Shown in pieces: positions 52,050-64,000 of a stretch of 64,000 nt of DNA. Positions within the stretch are counted from its first letter, which is position 1. The number at the start of each line of letters is the position of its first letter. The stretch lies in the NCBI GenBank assembly GCA_003439945.1, contig QVRM01001369.1, forward strand, positions 1,102,501-1,166,500, written 5' to 3'. Source of the DNA: Dermanyssus gallinae. Its lineage: Eukaryota > Arthropoda > Arachnida > Mesostigmata > Dermanyssidae. The translations under genes were made by a program, and so were the position numbers. Below the pieces are notes generated by a model, which searched no databases, was not told where the DNA came from, and saw nothing but the letters and a program-made list of their open reading frames with translations.

Positions 52050-53000
52050 AGCCTTGATCTAGGACCACGAGGACCAACCAACCACCCTAGTCGTCGCCCG
52101 TCGACAACGAAATTATGATCTTTATCATCATGGTCCTGTGTTGTTCGGCGTGGTTTAGCCGAGCAGCGGCTGCAGCCGTCATGGCAGGCAGCCGTTGACG
52201 CTTTCGACGGCTGAGACCAAATGAGGCTGACAGAGACAACGCGCAAGAGCTGAACGGATGAATGTATGGATGGATGGATCCAAACAGCGCCTAGTGGAAG
52301 AACCCGGCGCGCAAACATGTTGACAACATCAGATGATGACACAGAAATAACAGCTGCAGCAGTAGCAGCAGCAACAACACCAGCAGGGACGTCAATAAGG
52401 GTTACGTAGAGAGAGGGTAGCAGTGGAGAAGAAAGGGCTAGGGGGTGAGTGGACGACTGGGGGAGGGGTGGGGTGTAACACGAAGGAGTGAAGGGGAAAT
52501 TGGGTGCATGGGAGACTCGAATGACCAACGAAACGACCAGTGACCGAAGGGGGCTGCTCCCTCCATTAGCATCACATTATGTAACAGCGGCGGCAGATCT
52601 GGTAGCATCACGAATACTGTTTACGGCCGCAGGCAACAACAATCAAAACAATCCGAACATCTACAATGCAACAGCCAGAACGGCAACATAAATGTCAGTA
52701 CTGACAACAATGAATTCGGCACAAGCCGAAAAACAGCAGCAGCAACAACAACAACTACAACAACAACCACAAAAGCAGCGACTGATGCAATACAAATAAC
52801 GTAATACAAATAACAGAAATGTCGAAGGCGATTCAGAAAACGATTTACGGCGAGTACTAAGTAGCACATACGAGTACTAACGACAAGAAACACGTTGACG
52901 GGTCGTTGAAACATTAAAACGATAGCGATAGCAAGGTTATTACGCATAGTCAGCTTCAGTCGGCTTTGCAAAAACACTAAATTTACAATCATCACCACCG
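52050..53000. other. Spacer without recognised gene
   Basis: CAG/CAA interspersions near 52355-52385 and 52735-52795. Nothing recognised. Confidence 0.4.
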
Positions 53001-53004
53001 CGAA

Positions 53005-53069
53005 CAACAACAACAACAACAACAACAACAACCACAACAACAACCACAAAAACAACAACAACACCACAA

Positions 53070-53100
<31 letters not shown>

Positions 53101-53101
53101 G
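53005..53101. repeat. (CAA)n microsatellite
   Basis: An almost uninterrupted array of CAA/CAC triplets, about 95 bases. Confidence 0.9.
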
Positions 53102-53109
53102 ATAGCGAC

Positions 53110-55386
53110 TACCTGCTACTGCTACGACTAAATTAACGATGATGAAACAGTTTGTCAGAATCGAGCAGAAGCAACACAGCTGGCTTGCGTATTTGACCTG
53201 GTCATCTGTATATCACATATAATTACTTGCATTGACACGAGAGCTGTCGTGACAGTTGTCGCAGTAATACTTCTGCTGATGTACCATAAATACGCAGCTA
53301 TTCGATTATAACTTTTTGTTCTTATGTTTTGCGCGTCGAACGGCGACGTACATAGGTTTCGTTGGACAAATGTTTAAAGCGCTATTGCTCGTTTGCTGCA
53401 CGATAGTGTCCTCTCTGAAAGAGAAAAGCGAAACAACCAATGCGTCGACCAATATAAAAATTACACAACCGTTACAAGCCGCTTTTTTCGCCGCTCAACT
53501 TTCTTCCTCCTCGAGCTTTTCACAGTCGATGTACTGTTTTTGTTTTATACTGGAAATCGAAATGTTGCCACTCCCAATCGTAATTGTCTAGGCACTTACA
53601 GGGCACTATGTATTTTTTAAGCACGCCAATAGTTTTGTACCATACACGACTTATGGTCCTCGGATATTGTCATTACAAAGCCGATCTTGCTTACCGTAGA
53701 CAAGACTCTAAACATCAGAACAACATAAATATTTCGCTCTTTTTCACCACCCTGTCTCGCTCACTCTATCTCGTAATGTACCTGAACCGTTCTACTGTAC
53801 TAACTGGCCTCTGCGCCTTTAATCGAAAGTAGGGCAGACGACCCACTACTGTTCAGTTGTTGAGGGAGACGATGGTCGACAGGACTTGTGAGCGTCAAGC
53901 GTCGTCAAGTCTGCTCCAACACGAGACAACCAGAGGCACGTAGATCTGCGCCCCCCCGCCACAGAATGTCACTCGATTCTGAGAAGACGATAGGCAGGCG
54001 CACAAAGCGCCGTCGGACATGACGCGGCTCAACAGAAATAGAGTTACGCCGCGACGTCGCAAAGAAACAGACACAGCGCGCGCGGTAAACGGGGCCGCGC
54101 AAAGAGAGAGAGAGAGAGAGAGACCGAATAAAGAGAGAGTGAATAAACAAGGGCAATGCAAGGAGAGAAAGATTCCATTGATAGAGCATAATAGATAAGA
54201 AATGCTCAACAAGAAATAAGATCAATTGTATGAAATGTAGGCTATAGTGTCTCCGTAATAAGCAACAAACAACCGTTCGCATATATGATGATGATCTCAT
54301 ATTTGCTAACGGTTGTTTTGTACGTCTCGTCACCATTGGACGACATGTATTCTCCTTGTCCTCTGCTCCTTTTGCTCTATATGTGGACCGGGTACGCCGC
54401 AGCAAACTGTTCGATAGATCATGTTGGAGACTATGACGAGTGAATTGCAGCTGGCCGCGCAGCTGTTGCAGCTGCTGCCTTATTTATCCTAGCAGTTGAT
54501 GTAGTCCTAAATGTTGATGTTACGGTTGCCGTCACGGCTTATTGTCTTTTCCTGGCTGCTACTATGTTCTTACTATTAGTAGTATTCTCTATCATTTTAT
54601 GCTATTGTGGCCTTGTTGTTGTTGTTGTTGTTGCTATTGTTGTTGTTAGTGGTTACCGTTATAGATACTCTGTTGCTGCTGCTGCTTCGGTTCTTGTCTC
54701 TGTTGCTTATCATATTATACATATAGAGCTTGTCTTCATCTGTCAGTGTTGAATGCATGTGCTTACGTGTGTGTTCATTTCGATTACAAAGAAAAGAGTT
54801 GTGTCTCTTTCACCACATGTCTGTTAACAAAATGCACATATTCAACAATAGCCACTTATCGTGTATAAAAAAACCCAACGTTAGCAAGTCAACGTTTCGC
54901 TCTTGCGCCAACAACTTGCGCATCAACACGAAATAGGCAGAAATTTCACTGCATTAAGCAGATTCGATCGCAATCTAAGCACAATGGTTGCTACCATGTA
55001 TCCAACCACGGCGGTTGTTTATGACTGTAAAAATAGACTTGCGCTTCAAAGCATGGCTTCACCTGCCGTATTCTTTACGAACTCACCTAAGAGCCGTTGC
55101 GCCGATTTGCACGTTTTCGACGTGTGAGAGCGGTCGGCTTAGTAACACAACTAACTTGTGCATGGTGACCATTTAGACATCTAGTAAGAAACAGAAAAAA
55201 GGCTACATATACTCTCTATTGAACGGTCAGGAGAACCAAATGCCTTGCCGTGCGTAATGATATTCCCCACGAGGCGAACTTGAGGACATGGCCTACCCGC
55301 GCACGTAATTAGTTACATTTGACGACACTAGTAGAACATATACCGACAGCAGCAACAATAACAGCCACAACAGCTTCGTTGTGGTT

Positions 55387-55423
<37 letters not shown>

Positions 55424-55930
55424 GTCCGCCTGCCAATCGTTGGGGCGCACTACAGTGTTTTATATAGCTCAAGTTTATCTATTTTTTTTTTCAGGCATTT
55501 CCTCTTTATACGCCCAAGATAAGACATTGCTTAAGAAATAACTAGGCTCTTGGCTCGCAACTAAGTGAGTTGGCTGTAAAGGGCATTGGGTCTGCAAGAG
55601 ATTAAATGCGAACGAGTGGAAGCGGTGCGAGCCTTGAAAACGGGCGCCTTTCTGAGTCGTAGTCTACTCTACCGGCACTGGTGTGGTACCAGAGTGTTCA
55701 TCACAATCGTGCTGCTTTACATTAGGGCTTTACAATGCAATAAAATATCCATTGTAGTACTCTATGAGTAGAGCATTAGTATTAACATGTGGGGTTCATG
55801 TGCATCGAGTAGCGTGAGGCCTTGCGGCTGGCTCCCTGTTTCGCAAAAATTGCAACATAGACGGCAACAACAATCGAGACAATATTAGGTCGAGGAAGGC
55901 GGTTCGAAAAAACTAGGTGACACCAACACT
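53110..55930. other. Region without recognised gene
   Basis: GA repeats at 54105-54123, a hairpin at about 54266-54322 (ACAACCGTT against AACGGTTGT), TTG triplets near 54610-54650 and a TA run at 55389-55420. No coding exon could be supported. Confidence 0.45.
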
Positions 55931-55939
55931 GGGTGTATA

Positions 55940-57280
55940 TATATGCCCTTTTTAAAGAGAATGAATAGGCAATTCTCCTGGCGGGCAGTCAACGTTCACA
56001 GAATTCACCACCTTCTAAAAATGTTAAAATATGCTCCACTGTCCCTTAAAAGATTCGATCGAAGATTCTCCGTAGGGCTGCGAACGCACTCGCACCGCCT
56101 CTTGAGTATATCATCAATATCTGTATTAGATCAGGGGTATACCCCAATATCCTAAAGCTATATCTTGTGGTTTCATTGTTCAATGGCGGAGATCGCCTGT
56201 GCCAAGGCAACCACAGACCCTACAGCACTCCCGCGCCAAAAGCGAAGGTCTTTGACAGTTTAGAAATCTTATCGAAGGACATGTGCTGCATGATAGGCAG
56301 CTCGGAACTCGAGCCAAGATGTCGACAGTTGTGCTTACGATGGATTTTGTCGAAGAGATACGGAAATCGATTCAATTAAAGGAAAACTATAGCAGCGGTA
56401 TTTATTGATCTTAGAAAGGCTTTTGATATCGTGGATCTAGACATTCTCGTATATAAAAAAAAACTCTACTTATCGGGTGAATGAAAATTAGATAAGCTGG
56501 GTGCGCTTATTCATCTTCGAAAGACGCCAAGTTGTCCAAGGTAGACATTCCCTTTTCTCAAATAGAAACTATATCAATCAGAGTGGCTCAAGGAAACATC
56601 AGTAGTTGCTACTATTTATTATTTTTGTTAACAATATGTTTAATGGTCCGAAACATGCTAAACTAACTTATTTGCTGACGACACAACATTTCTATTTTTC
56701 CTATGCGTTGTTGTATACGCATCCTCTGTGAGGTATATCTCAAGGCTACCACTGTCTAGGCCTTCTATGTTACGTCGGATTTACTGACATATCGTTGAGT
56801 CAACAGTTGTATGTCTCGGAAGGGCAAACATTAGCGTTAGCATCGACAAGAGCTTTACCCATGGTGTAACGTCTTTCTTTCAGTTGAAGTCCCCAAATAC
56901 CCTCGCAAACGCTGCTACGTTTGGTTTTCTGACGCCGCTGGGTCTTATTCGTATAAACCGAAGGTGTTTGCGCGTTTAGGCCAGGAGTTGCAGGAGGGCA
57001 TCGTTATTCAATGCAGGATTAAATGATAAGTCACGTGGGCGAAGTCTGGTTCATTTGTCGATTTGTTCTATCATAGGTGTGTGCGGAACAATTTGGACAA
57101 TGAATTCGTGTCGCGTGTGCTCGTAGGCCTTGCAGCGCTCTTAAAACTCGTCTACATTGGTCGGATGTATGGGCAGGTTGCGTCCATGTGTAAATTTGCT
57201 GTATTTTCAGGTTGTCTACTTTTTCAGAATGACGTGGAAGGTTTCAGGTTGTTTAAGCTTTCGGCATTACTAGTCATTTG
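55940..57280 (+). mobile_element. LINE reverse-transcriptase relic
   Basis: Plus-strand fragments read AVFIDLRKAFDIVDLDIL near 56395 (motif A), GVAQGNISSCYYL near 56590 (degenerate motif B) and ADDTTFLFF near 56675 (active-site box). The upstream 55943-56155 piece has APLSLKRF. Stops and shifts are everywhere; it is an old copy. Confidence 0.65.
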
Positions 57281-57537
57281 GTGATGGATTAGTCGTTCGC
57301 TCAGTTTCTGGAAGAGGGGGAAGGGTGCTTGCGCCCGAGCCCTCAAACACAAATATCAGAAACGCTTTTCCTTGTTCAAGTTTTAGAAAACTAAGTAGCT
57401 TATCAACAGCTGGATTCTTCTTTAATCAATCGGAAATTAGAGGCCAAAATAGTCCAAGTATATTTAAGAAGCCGTTGTTTGATTAAGGCATTCGTTGTTG
57501 TCGTTGTGTAGCACCTTTAAGGAACTTGCACTTGGGT

Positions 57538-58017
57538 TCATCTCCGCGCACCTTTTATGCTTTGTTGTCCGCCGTATATGGTTTTATGTTCGTGCGGAGA
57601 TGGCACACAACCCTCTTTGCACATAATAGACTCGATGGGAGTTCTTGTTACTTCAGCATACGACTTACGTCTATCGGAGCTGTTCGACGGGGAACTTTTC
57701 GTATTCATTGCGGGAAAGTCTTCAATCGATGTTGAAACCTGCAGGCACGTAGACACTTTATCATATAGCTTTTGTCGTTGAGCTTTCTTTAAGACTTGCT
57801 TTACTGGACATCTGTTATCGTTGGCAAAGTGGGCACCCCTACAATTAGCGCAGTGATCTTTCTCTTGGCATTGCCACACGAGTTTTTTCAAAGTGATTCC
57901 TGGTTTGGCGCATCTCCTACATGTCAGGTTAGCTTCTTTATTGCACACTGCAGCTTTATGACCAAACTTGTGACATGAAAAGCACTGTAGAAGGAAAATT
58001 ATTTTGATCGCTGGCAT
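57538..58017 (-). pseudogene. LINE ORF1 (Gag-like) fragment with zinc knuckles
   Basis: The 159-codon frame begins in a hydrophobic run and then has CFSCHKFGHKAAVC (a clean CCHC knuckle), CRRCAKPG and CANCRGAHFANDNRC. An S/K-rich tail (SSPSNSSDRRKSYAEVTR) follows, as in ORF1 of Jockey/I-type LINEs. It lacks the N-terminal domain and no ORF2 follows at once, so it is a fragment. Confidence 0.75.
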
Positions 58018-58019
58018 CT

Positions 58020-59400
58020 GCAGTGTATTTTTCTCGTCAACGACTCTATTCGTGGATTATCTCTATGGTTCAGATATAACGGCCTCTACAATAATTAGTC
58101 AACACAGGAGTTGCGTAATTTAAAACTCCAAGAAGCCAAACGACAATCAATCTTGAAGCTTTCGCCTGCGGTTGCACGCATGATATATCGTAGTAGTCGA
58201 TTATCATCCGTATCATATAACTTCGCTGAAGACTCATGCGTGACTCCGCTTCATCTGCTTCAGAAAAGGGCGGTTTCAGTCAATTCAAAAACACTGCAAG
58301 AAAGCACTATCTCATCTTGATTGCGTCTGACTCAACTAGAACTATGTAAATGTGTATAAAATCCATAGATGAATAATTGTAATAACACGAGATACTACGG
58401 CGATAATGTATAAAATTTTACTGTTACTTGTACATATGCTTCGCACTAGCCATAGGGTTATATAAAGCCGTAACGCAATGAGAAACTACAATTATAAATA
58501 AATAGACGTCATACCATATCAAAAACAACGACTAGTCGAATATCATGTCTTAACGATTGGTATGTTTTGCAAACATCGAGAAGATGCGAGTATGAACAAT
58601 AAACAAAAGTTATGACGAGGTGATATGATTTGCAGAAAAGCGCAGTAGAACTCTGTTTTTTTTGTCATGTGAAGATATCAGCAAAAACTAAAGGTAACCA
58701 TTCATCCAAGTTCATACTATTCAGCTTGCTCATATTACAATTTTGGAACTTGTGCGCAGTGGTTCTCTGTTTGTCTGCAGAGTTATTCCCACATTTCCCG
58801 GATAAGTGGCACGGCTGGTCAGCGTGTGGACCACAAAGGCTCAACATTTAAACTCTCTAATTTAGCCTTAAACAAAATGCGATTATACGACCCTGAGATA
58901 AGTGTCACATTATATACCAAGGGGCTCTTTATTAACTACCTGAAACATTAATGCTGCAATTCTTCTTGGTCTTAACAGCAGTAATATTAGTATCCGGGCT
59001 ATTTGAAGTAGTAACTTTTATCTGCATCTTTGCGCTAATTGCCAACGTTTTCAGGCAAGATGGTAAAGGGTGCCTGTCTCCAGTTGGAGGAACTGCAGAA
59101 TTGCCCCGAGTACCTGCAGGTTAGTTTCGACTGCATATTCAAGACTATATATATCGCTTTGAGCTTACGCTACTGCTATTACCTCGTTCTTACGTCCGTT
59201 ACGGTTCTTGATGTCCTATGAATGTAGTGTAAGTATGTGGGTTTTTGCAACAAAAGCTCCCTCTGGGTCTTAAAGAACACATTTTGTTTTATGGTATAAT
59301 TGCACTAACAGTGGCACTTCTTACGCCGCGATACTTATATTTATATTTAATCGTTGTGTGGCAAAGGTATAATATAGCTGGCCATATGTGATGCCGCATT
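58020..59400. other. Spacer with one candidate exon
   Basis: AT-rich. Apart from the segment at 59055-59118, nothing recognised. Confidence 0.4.
59055..59118 (+). CDS. Possible internal exon of an unknown gene
   Basis: The segment is flanked by a strong acceptor (CCAACGTTTTCAG) and a donor (CTGCAG|GTTAGT), and is more GC-rich than its surroundings. One frame has MVKGACLQLEELQNCPEYLQ with a possible start; another gives QDGKGCLSPVGGTAELPRVP. Neither is recognised. It could be a chance splice-like segment. Confidence 0.3.
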
Positions 59401-59603
59401 GCATCTCATGAATTCTTTTTTTTTTTTAAAGAGGACAAACTGGAAAATGCGGTTGCACACACGGACACCACTGCAGGGATCCCCTGCAAGTGTGGGCCGG
59501 TAGTGTGGGGCTCCCACCCACTAAAAACCAGTCATGTCCCCGTCCCCCAACTGACCGGGAACTGCTTGCGCATGCATCAAACAGTCAGAGGGGGCGAGTC
59601 TTC

Positions 59604-60209
59604 TTACTCCTGGCGAAAGTTGTCCCTGGGAGCTGCAGGGAATGGCAAAAGTCGCAGCTTGTTGGCCGATGTCTTAGCTTGTAAAATCTTGTTAAAAACC
59701 GCTGTTGTCAAGTTCCAGTGTTCTAGGGATTCTGTCATCTTCAGAACGACGTCGCGTAGATTAAACATGTGCGTATTCATTAAAGTCCTCAAGGGGTGAC
59801 GCTGTTCCGCCCATGCGGGACACGCCAGAGCTGTGTGCTCTGGAGTGTCCTCGAGTCCATTGCCGCAGTGGACGTACATGGGGCTGGGGGCCTTCCCGAT
59901 CCTGAACAGGTACGACTGAAAGTCGCCGTGCCCCGTCAACATCTGGGTGGTGTGGAAGGTGAGCTCCCCACCGGGCCGGTACAGCCGGTCCTTGATGTTA
60001 GGGACCAGCTTGCGGAGACTGGCACCTGGGTCCCCCTCCGCCAGGCCATCCCACTCCTCCTGCCATAGCTGCAGTGTGTGTTGCCGTGCCTCTTCCTTCT
60101 TAAGGCTCTGGTCGCCCCACAGGCGGCGGCGCTCTTCTGCCTTCAGGTCCCATGGGATAGTGCCCGCGAGCACGAGCGCCGCCGCTGTGCTAACCGTGCG
60201 GTACGCCAT
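59604..60209 (-). pseudogene. R1-like LINE ORF2 C-terminal part, frame-shifted
   Basis: The frame begins MAYRTVSTAAALVLAGTIPW, the R1-family segment after the reverse transcriptase, and runs through LYRPGGELTFHTTQMLTGHG to HCGNGLEDTPEHTALACPAW. That is the finger domain, but the first cysteine of CxxC is replaced (YVHC). The related copy at 21780-22630 keeps CLFC. The joint with the upstream frame lacks some codons. Confidence 0.8.
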
Positions 60210-60216
60210 GGTGACC

Positions 60217-62553
60217 CTAAGGGCTCCGGGCCGGAGCCCCGTATAAGGCGACTGATTCGACCACGGACATAATAATCCTTCTTCTTCTTTGTTTAGGGCC
60301 GTATGTGTTTGGCATGAGGCGCGCGAAACTATTGGCGATCTTCAATGCCCTTTCTGACGCCCGCCGTAGGTGTTCAGTACCCCGGAGGCCCCGGTCCAGG
60401 AAGACCCCGAGGTACTTTGTAGTATTGACTACAGCAATCTCCTGGTTCTCCAGGACAAGGCGCGGCGGGGGCAAGCCCCTCCGACCCACCAGGAGAATAG
60501 CTTCGCTTTTAGCGGGGGCCAGGGTAAGCCCCGTTATTTGCATCCAGTGCGCTATGTCGAAGAGGGCTTTATTCGCACGCGCCTCAAGCTGGCCCATTGT
60601 CCGGGCCTGGACGGTGAGGACCAGGTCGTCAGCGTAGGCGAGGAGTTCGACTCCGGGTGGGAGATCCCCCAGCCGCAGCACGTCATCGTACGTGATGTTC
60701 CATAGCAGGGGGCCTAGTATTGAGCCCTGCGGCACCCCTGCGGTCATGTCAAAAGTTTGGTCGTGTGAGTGGATAATCCTGTCGTGTAGGTAGCTCGATA
60801 AAATCCGTCTTAAGTAAAAGGGCACCCTTTTCCTGTGGAGAGTATCGAGGATGACTCTCCACGGGAGGCTATTAAAAGCGTTCTTCACGTCCAGTAGTAT
60901 TGCTAAAAATAGATCTCGGCGTCCGGACGGGGAGTCGCGAATGCTTTCGGTCTTTAGTTGGATTTTCTTTATCGCTGCAATGGTGGAGCGACCTTTACGA
61001 AACCCATATTGGGCCTCGGAAAGGAGGCCGTTCTCCTCCGCGAACTCTCGGAGTCGTGCCTCTAAGATGGACTTGAAGGCCTTGGCCAGGGAGCCGAGAA
61101 GGCATATGGGCCGGTACGAGCCGGGGCCCTTAGGTATTAGCACGAGGTCCGCGGCCTTCCATGCGGTAGGGAACAAGCCCGTTCGAAGCATCTCCGTCGC
61201 CGCGGCGGCCACCGCCTCTGGGTATTCCTTCAGCAGGAGCTTAACCACGAGGACGGGGATCCCGTCTGGGCCCGGTGCCTTTCCCGGCTTGAGGCGTTCC
61301 CCCGCTGCGAGAACTTCGTGCGGGGTTACCTCTGGTATGCTGTCCTCAGACCCCCCTGTGTCTTCTAAGTACGGGGTTCGGTCAAAGGGCGGGTGCCGCG
61401 GGAAGAGTGCCATAACTGCTTCCCGGGTTTCCTCCGACGTAAGCTCCACCCTTTGTTTGAAGGGGGGAAAACCCCGCACCATCTTATACGGGCGGCCCCA
61501 TGGGTCGTCCTCCAGGTCTTCGAGAAACGCTCTCCAGGAGCGTTCCTTGCTCCTGGAGATTTTCCTACGCAGGCAGGCTCGCAGCCTTTTATATTCCGCG
61601 CCGTATTGCAGGGCAGTTTGCCCCTCAGGCGCGGCTCGGCGAGCGCGGGTGAGGAGACGCCGTGCCCGGATGCACCTTTTCCTGAGGCCACCCATTTCGC
61701 TCGTCCACCAGTGCTTCGGGGTCCTTCGATGGAACCGGTGTGCTCCGCGGCCCGTGACGACTCTACAGACGGCCTTGAGGAGATTTTGGAGGCCCGCGGG
61801 TGTTGTTGGCATCCCGTCCTGGTTGATCAGGGTCCTAAGGGACTCCCGGATCTCGTTGACCCCCTGGCGCCTGGTTGTAGGACGAAGCGTTGTGGGCGGT
61901 CCCTCGCGGGAGATGGTCACGTGAAACTCAAGTATATGATGGTCACTTAGAGATTCCTCGTCTAGTAAAACCTTCCAGTTTAAAATCCTATGTGCTTCCG
62001 TTCTTCTTGTTATTGTAAGATCGATGCACGAGGTGTGCCCAGCTCTGTGGAAGGTGGGCGTACCCGTGTTCAGAACAACTAGGTCCTCCGCCGCCAGCCA
62101 CTCGAGGATGGCGTGTCCTCTTCGGTTGGTGGCCGTAGAGCCCCATGTAGTGGAAGCTGCGTTAAAATCTCCGGTTAAGACTAGAAGTGGCACGTCGTTT
62201 CGGTTAAAAGACTCTGTCAAGTTGTCTAAGAACCTATGAAAGTCTTCGAGAAGGGCGTTGGGACTGCAGTAGCAGGAATAAAACCACCCAACTCCCGTTA
62301 GATCCACCCAAGTAAAACCGTACCCGCTGCCGTGTCCGGAAACCCGGAGGCGACAGCGGTTGTCTAGTAAAATGCTTGTCAAATTGTTTGCTTCTGTAAA
62401 AAGGTCCGGGGTGCCGTTCTTCGTCCACCGGACGTTGGGCTCACTGAGAAGTAGAAGATCTGCCCCAGACCTGCTATTAATTTCCTGGAGCATGTTGTGG
62501 GCACCCATTCTCCGGTTGCAGTTCAGCTGTAATGCTTTAAGAGTAGTTGTCAT
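60217..62553 (-). CDS. R1-like LINE ORF2: endonuclease and reverse transcriptase
   Basis: The 778-codon frame starts MTTTLKALQLNCNRRMGAHN. The endonuclease has LLLLSEPN near residue 35, LLVLTGDFNAASTTWGS near 125, CIDLTITRR near 180 and LSDHHILEF near 203. The reverse transcriptase has GKAPGPDGIP, GSYRPICLLGSLAKAF, QYGFRKGRSTIAAIKKIQ, FLAILLDVKNAFNSLPW (motif A), GVPQGSILGPLLWNITYDD (motif B) and LLAYADDLVLTV (YADD). It ends abruptly at VALYGAPARSP with a stop, where R1-type proteins continue. The continuation is in another frame at 60209-59604, with part of the segment apparently deleted. Confidence 0.9.
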   Translation of the reverse strand: MTTTLKALQLNCNRRMGAHNMLQEINSRSGADLLLLSEPNVRWTKNGTPDLFTEANNLTSILLDNRCRLRVSGHGSGYGFTWVDLTGVGWFYSCYCSPNALLEDFHRFLDNLTESFNRNDVPLLVLTGDFNAASTTWGSTATNRRGHAILEWLAAEDLVVLNTGTPTFHRAGHTSCIDLTITRRTEAHRILNWKVLLDEESLSDHHILEFHVTISREGPPTTLRPTTRRQGVNEIRESLRTLINQDGMPTTPAGLQNLLKAVCRVVTGRGAHRFHRRTPKHWWTSEMGGLRKRCIRARRLLTRARRAAPEGQTALQYGAEYKRLRACLRRKISRSKERSWRAFLEDLEDDPWGRPYKMVRGFPPFKQRVELTSEETREAVMALFPRHPPFDRTPYLEDTGGSEDSIPEVTPHEVLAAGERLKPGKAPGPDGIPVLVVKLLLKEYPEAVAAAATEMLRTGLFPTAWKAADLVLIPKGPGSYRPICLLGSLAKAFKSILEARLREFAEENGLLSEAQYGFRKGRSTIAAIKKIQLKTESIRDSPSGRRDLFLAILLDVKNAFNSLPWRVILDTLHRKRVPFYLRRILSSYLHDRIIHSHDQTFDMTAGVPQGSILGPLLWNITYDDVLRLGDLPPGVELLAYADDLVLTVQARTMGQLEARANKALFDIAHWMQITGLTLAPAKSEAILLVGRRGLPPPRLVLENQEIAVVNTTKYLGVFLDRGLRGTEHLRRASERALKIANSFARLMPNTYGPKQRRRRIIMSVVESVALYGAPARSP

Positions 62554-62645
62554 ACACGTTGTTTAAGATTCGCCCGTGTTTGACTGCTTTGTGGATCGGG
62601 AGTCTATAGGAGGAGATGGTTGCCCCCTCTTTCGACTTCTTTGCG

Positions 62646-63887
62646 TTACCAGGGTGAACCCGTCCTGGTCCTGAGCGCCTCTGGGGTGGTCTCCCGCTGT
62701 GGGGAGCACCGTGCTTTGGTCGGGCGCAGACCCTGTCGAGGGGGCGGCAGCCTGCCTCGGTTGCCAGACTGGTTGCCGCCGCGGCGAAGCTCTGCAAGTT
62801 GGGCTCTGTACGTAGGGCAAGCAGCGGCGTTGGCCGCGTGCCCCTCCTCGCCGCAGTTGTAGCATTTGGCGTTTTGAGTGCATTCCCTTGACAGGTGCCC
62901 CAGTACCCCGCATTTGTGGCAGCGCCTGGAGGTCGCCGCTTCAAATGTGCACGAAGTGGTTGTGTGCCCTACTCGCTGGCACTTCTGGCACGTGAGGACG
63001 GTGATCCATTCCACAATGGGGCAGGATAGCCATCCCAGTTGGACCCGCTTCAGGTCCAGCGCTCGACGGGCATCGGGCGGCGCCGATTATCTTCCGGTAG
63101 CCCTCTTTCGAGGGGGGTCCACCATTAGTGACCCGTCAAATCGAGTTGCTCTGCGGAGCGCTTCCTCGATTTCCTTTGCCGTTGTCCTCTCCATGATGTC
63201 TCTGACAATCAGACACTTGAGGGAGGACCGATCAAGGCTCGCCTCGCCCTCCCCGGCCGCCTGAAGGGCACCGAGGAATGCGCTGGCCCCTCCTGGCGCC
63301 GCCTCCGTCACTACAAGTCTCACGTCCCCGCTGGGAAGGTGTTGTGCCCGTTTGACCAAGACCTTGTAGGAGCCGGGGTCCACCTTGGCCTTAAGATCCC
63401 TAATGGTCTCTGCGTAGGTCTTCCCTTCCTTCTTTTTAAGTAGAACGGTAGTCGTTAGCGTGGACGTGGGACGTTTTGAAGCCTCGGCAACCCGTTTTCC
63501 CGCTACGGTGGTAACTTCTAGGCGCAGCTCGTGAGTGCGGGCTAGGCACTCGAAGAGCTTGTCGACTCCCGTCCGCTCTCCCTCGCTGGTCATGTAGCAA
63601 GGGATCGCCGGTAGGTCTTCTGGGCCCATGAGGGCCTTCGCCTTTATTAGTACTTGCTCCAGGAGAATCTTGTGCTGGAGCAGCGTCGCGTCTTTGGGGA
63701 GCCGAAGTGCCACCAGCGCCCTGGTAGTCGGCTCCCCGTCGTCTCCCGACTCCGTTATTCGGCGGGACAGTACGTCAACGTAAGTAGACGCTTGCCTTGC
63801 TTCCGGCTTCCCCGGCAATGCCCTGGAACTGGCAGGCCATGTTCCTCCAAGTGGCACTGTCGGATGCGTCCCCCTCCCTGGCCACAA
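62646..63887 (-). pseudogene. R1-like LINE ORF1 (Gag-like), broken
   Basis: The frame 63887-63087 continues in the same phase after TAA at 63087-63089 to 63014-62646. The first part has RALVALRLPKDATLLQHKIL and SGDVRLVVTEAAPGGA, typical of R1-type Gag. The second has three knuckles, CQKCQRVGHTTTSC, CHKCGVLGHLSREC and CYNCGEEGHAANAAAC, and an Arg/Gly-rich tail. Upstream of about 63780 the matching sequence lies in another frame (DSATWRNMACQFQGIAGEAG) and continues to the window edge, so a frameshift lies there. Confidence 0.8.
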
Positions 63888-64000
63888 GCACCCGGAGGGG
63901 ACTATCCCTTGTTATGCTGGCTCCGAGGGTTGTCACCTTCGCGTAGACAGCTGAAGGCCAGTCTTCTGAGAGGAGGCTTTTGAGATCCTCTTCGGTGTCG

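Larger units (their letters stand above)
59417..64000 (-). mobile_element. R1-like LINE, near complete, runs off the right edge
   Basis: On the minus strand the order is ORF1 with three CCHC knuckles, ORF2 with endonuclease and reverse transcriptase, a C-terminal finger domain, a UTR and a poly(A) end seen as a T tract at 59417-59427. The 5' end is outside the window. It is GC-rich compared with the AT-rich flank to the left, which marks the border clearly. Frame breaks in ORF1 and near the ORF2 C-terminus show it is inactive. Confidence 0.88.

Noticed and set aside
60851..61924. Plus-strand 357-codon frame
   Set aside because: It is the antisense shadow of the GC-rich R1-like ORF2 on the minus strand.

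Overview
This is a stretch of animal nuclear DNA. It has introns with GT/AG borders, long (TA)n microsatellites, many nested non-LTR retrotransposons, Tc1/mariner copies and tRNA-derived SINEs, and only a few host genes. Gemin8, STE24 and a ribosomal protein P0 piece all look metazoan. The repeat mix and protein style fit an arthropod, possibly a chelicerate such as a mite or tick. That assignment is inference; no alignment or database search was run.

Layout. (1) Positions 2083-21708, minus strand: seven exons read as one CAAX prenyl protease 1 (STE24) gene, with splice phases that agree at every junction and an intact HEMGH zinc motif. Its introns carry a foldback element (6015-7165), a CR1/L2-like LINE (9186-12033), a LINE-in-LINE nest with a 13-bp target duplication (13389-19350) and a LINE relic with a restriction-like C-terminal domain (19750-21028). 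The left end holds a dead Tc1 element and a fragment of RpLP0 between inverted repeats. (2) 21780-30140: an R1-like LINE tail, a 242-bp palindrome, a second STE24-like exon, a tRNA-derived SINE, a second foldback copy, and a mariner element inserted in a LINE. (3) 31522-32511: an intronless Gemin8 gene of the SMN complex. (4) 33-38 kb: sparse, with one GC-rich host exon of unknown identity (37105-37398, minus). (5) 38-55.9 kb: LINE and mariner relics, and very rich in CAG/CAA, GGTT, GACT and TA repeats, with one candidate first coding exon (47335-47452, minus) and a SINE with 18-bp target duplications (51820-52000). (6) 55.9-64 kb: LINE relics, then a nearly complete R1-like LINE on the minus strand running off the right edge.

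So the window is mostly a record of transposable-element activity around two recognisable housekeeping genes: STE24 (prenylated-protein processing in the ER and nuclear membrane) and Gemin8 (snRNP assembly). Exon borders were read by eye from splice consensus, reading phase and remembered family conservation.
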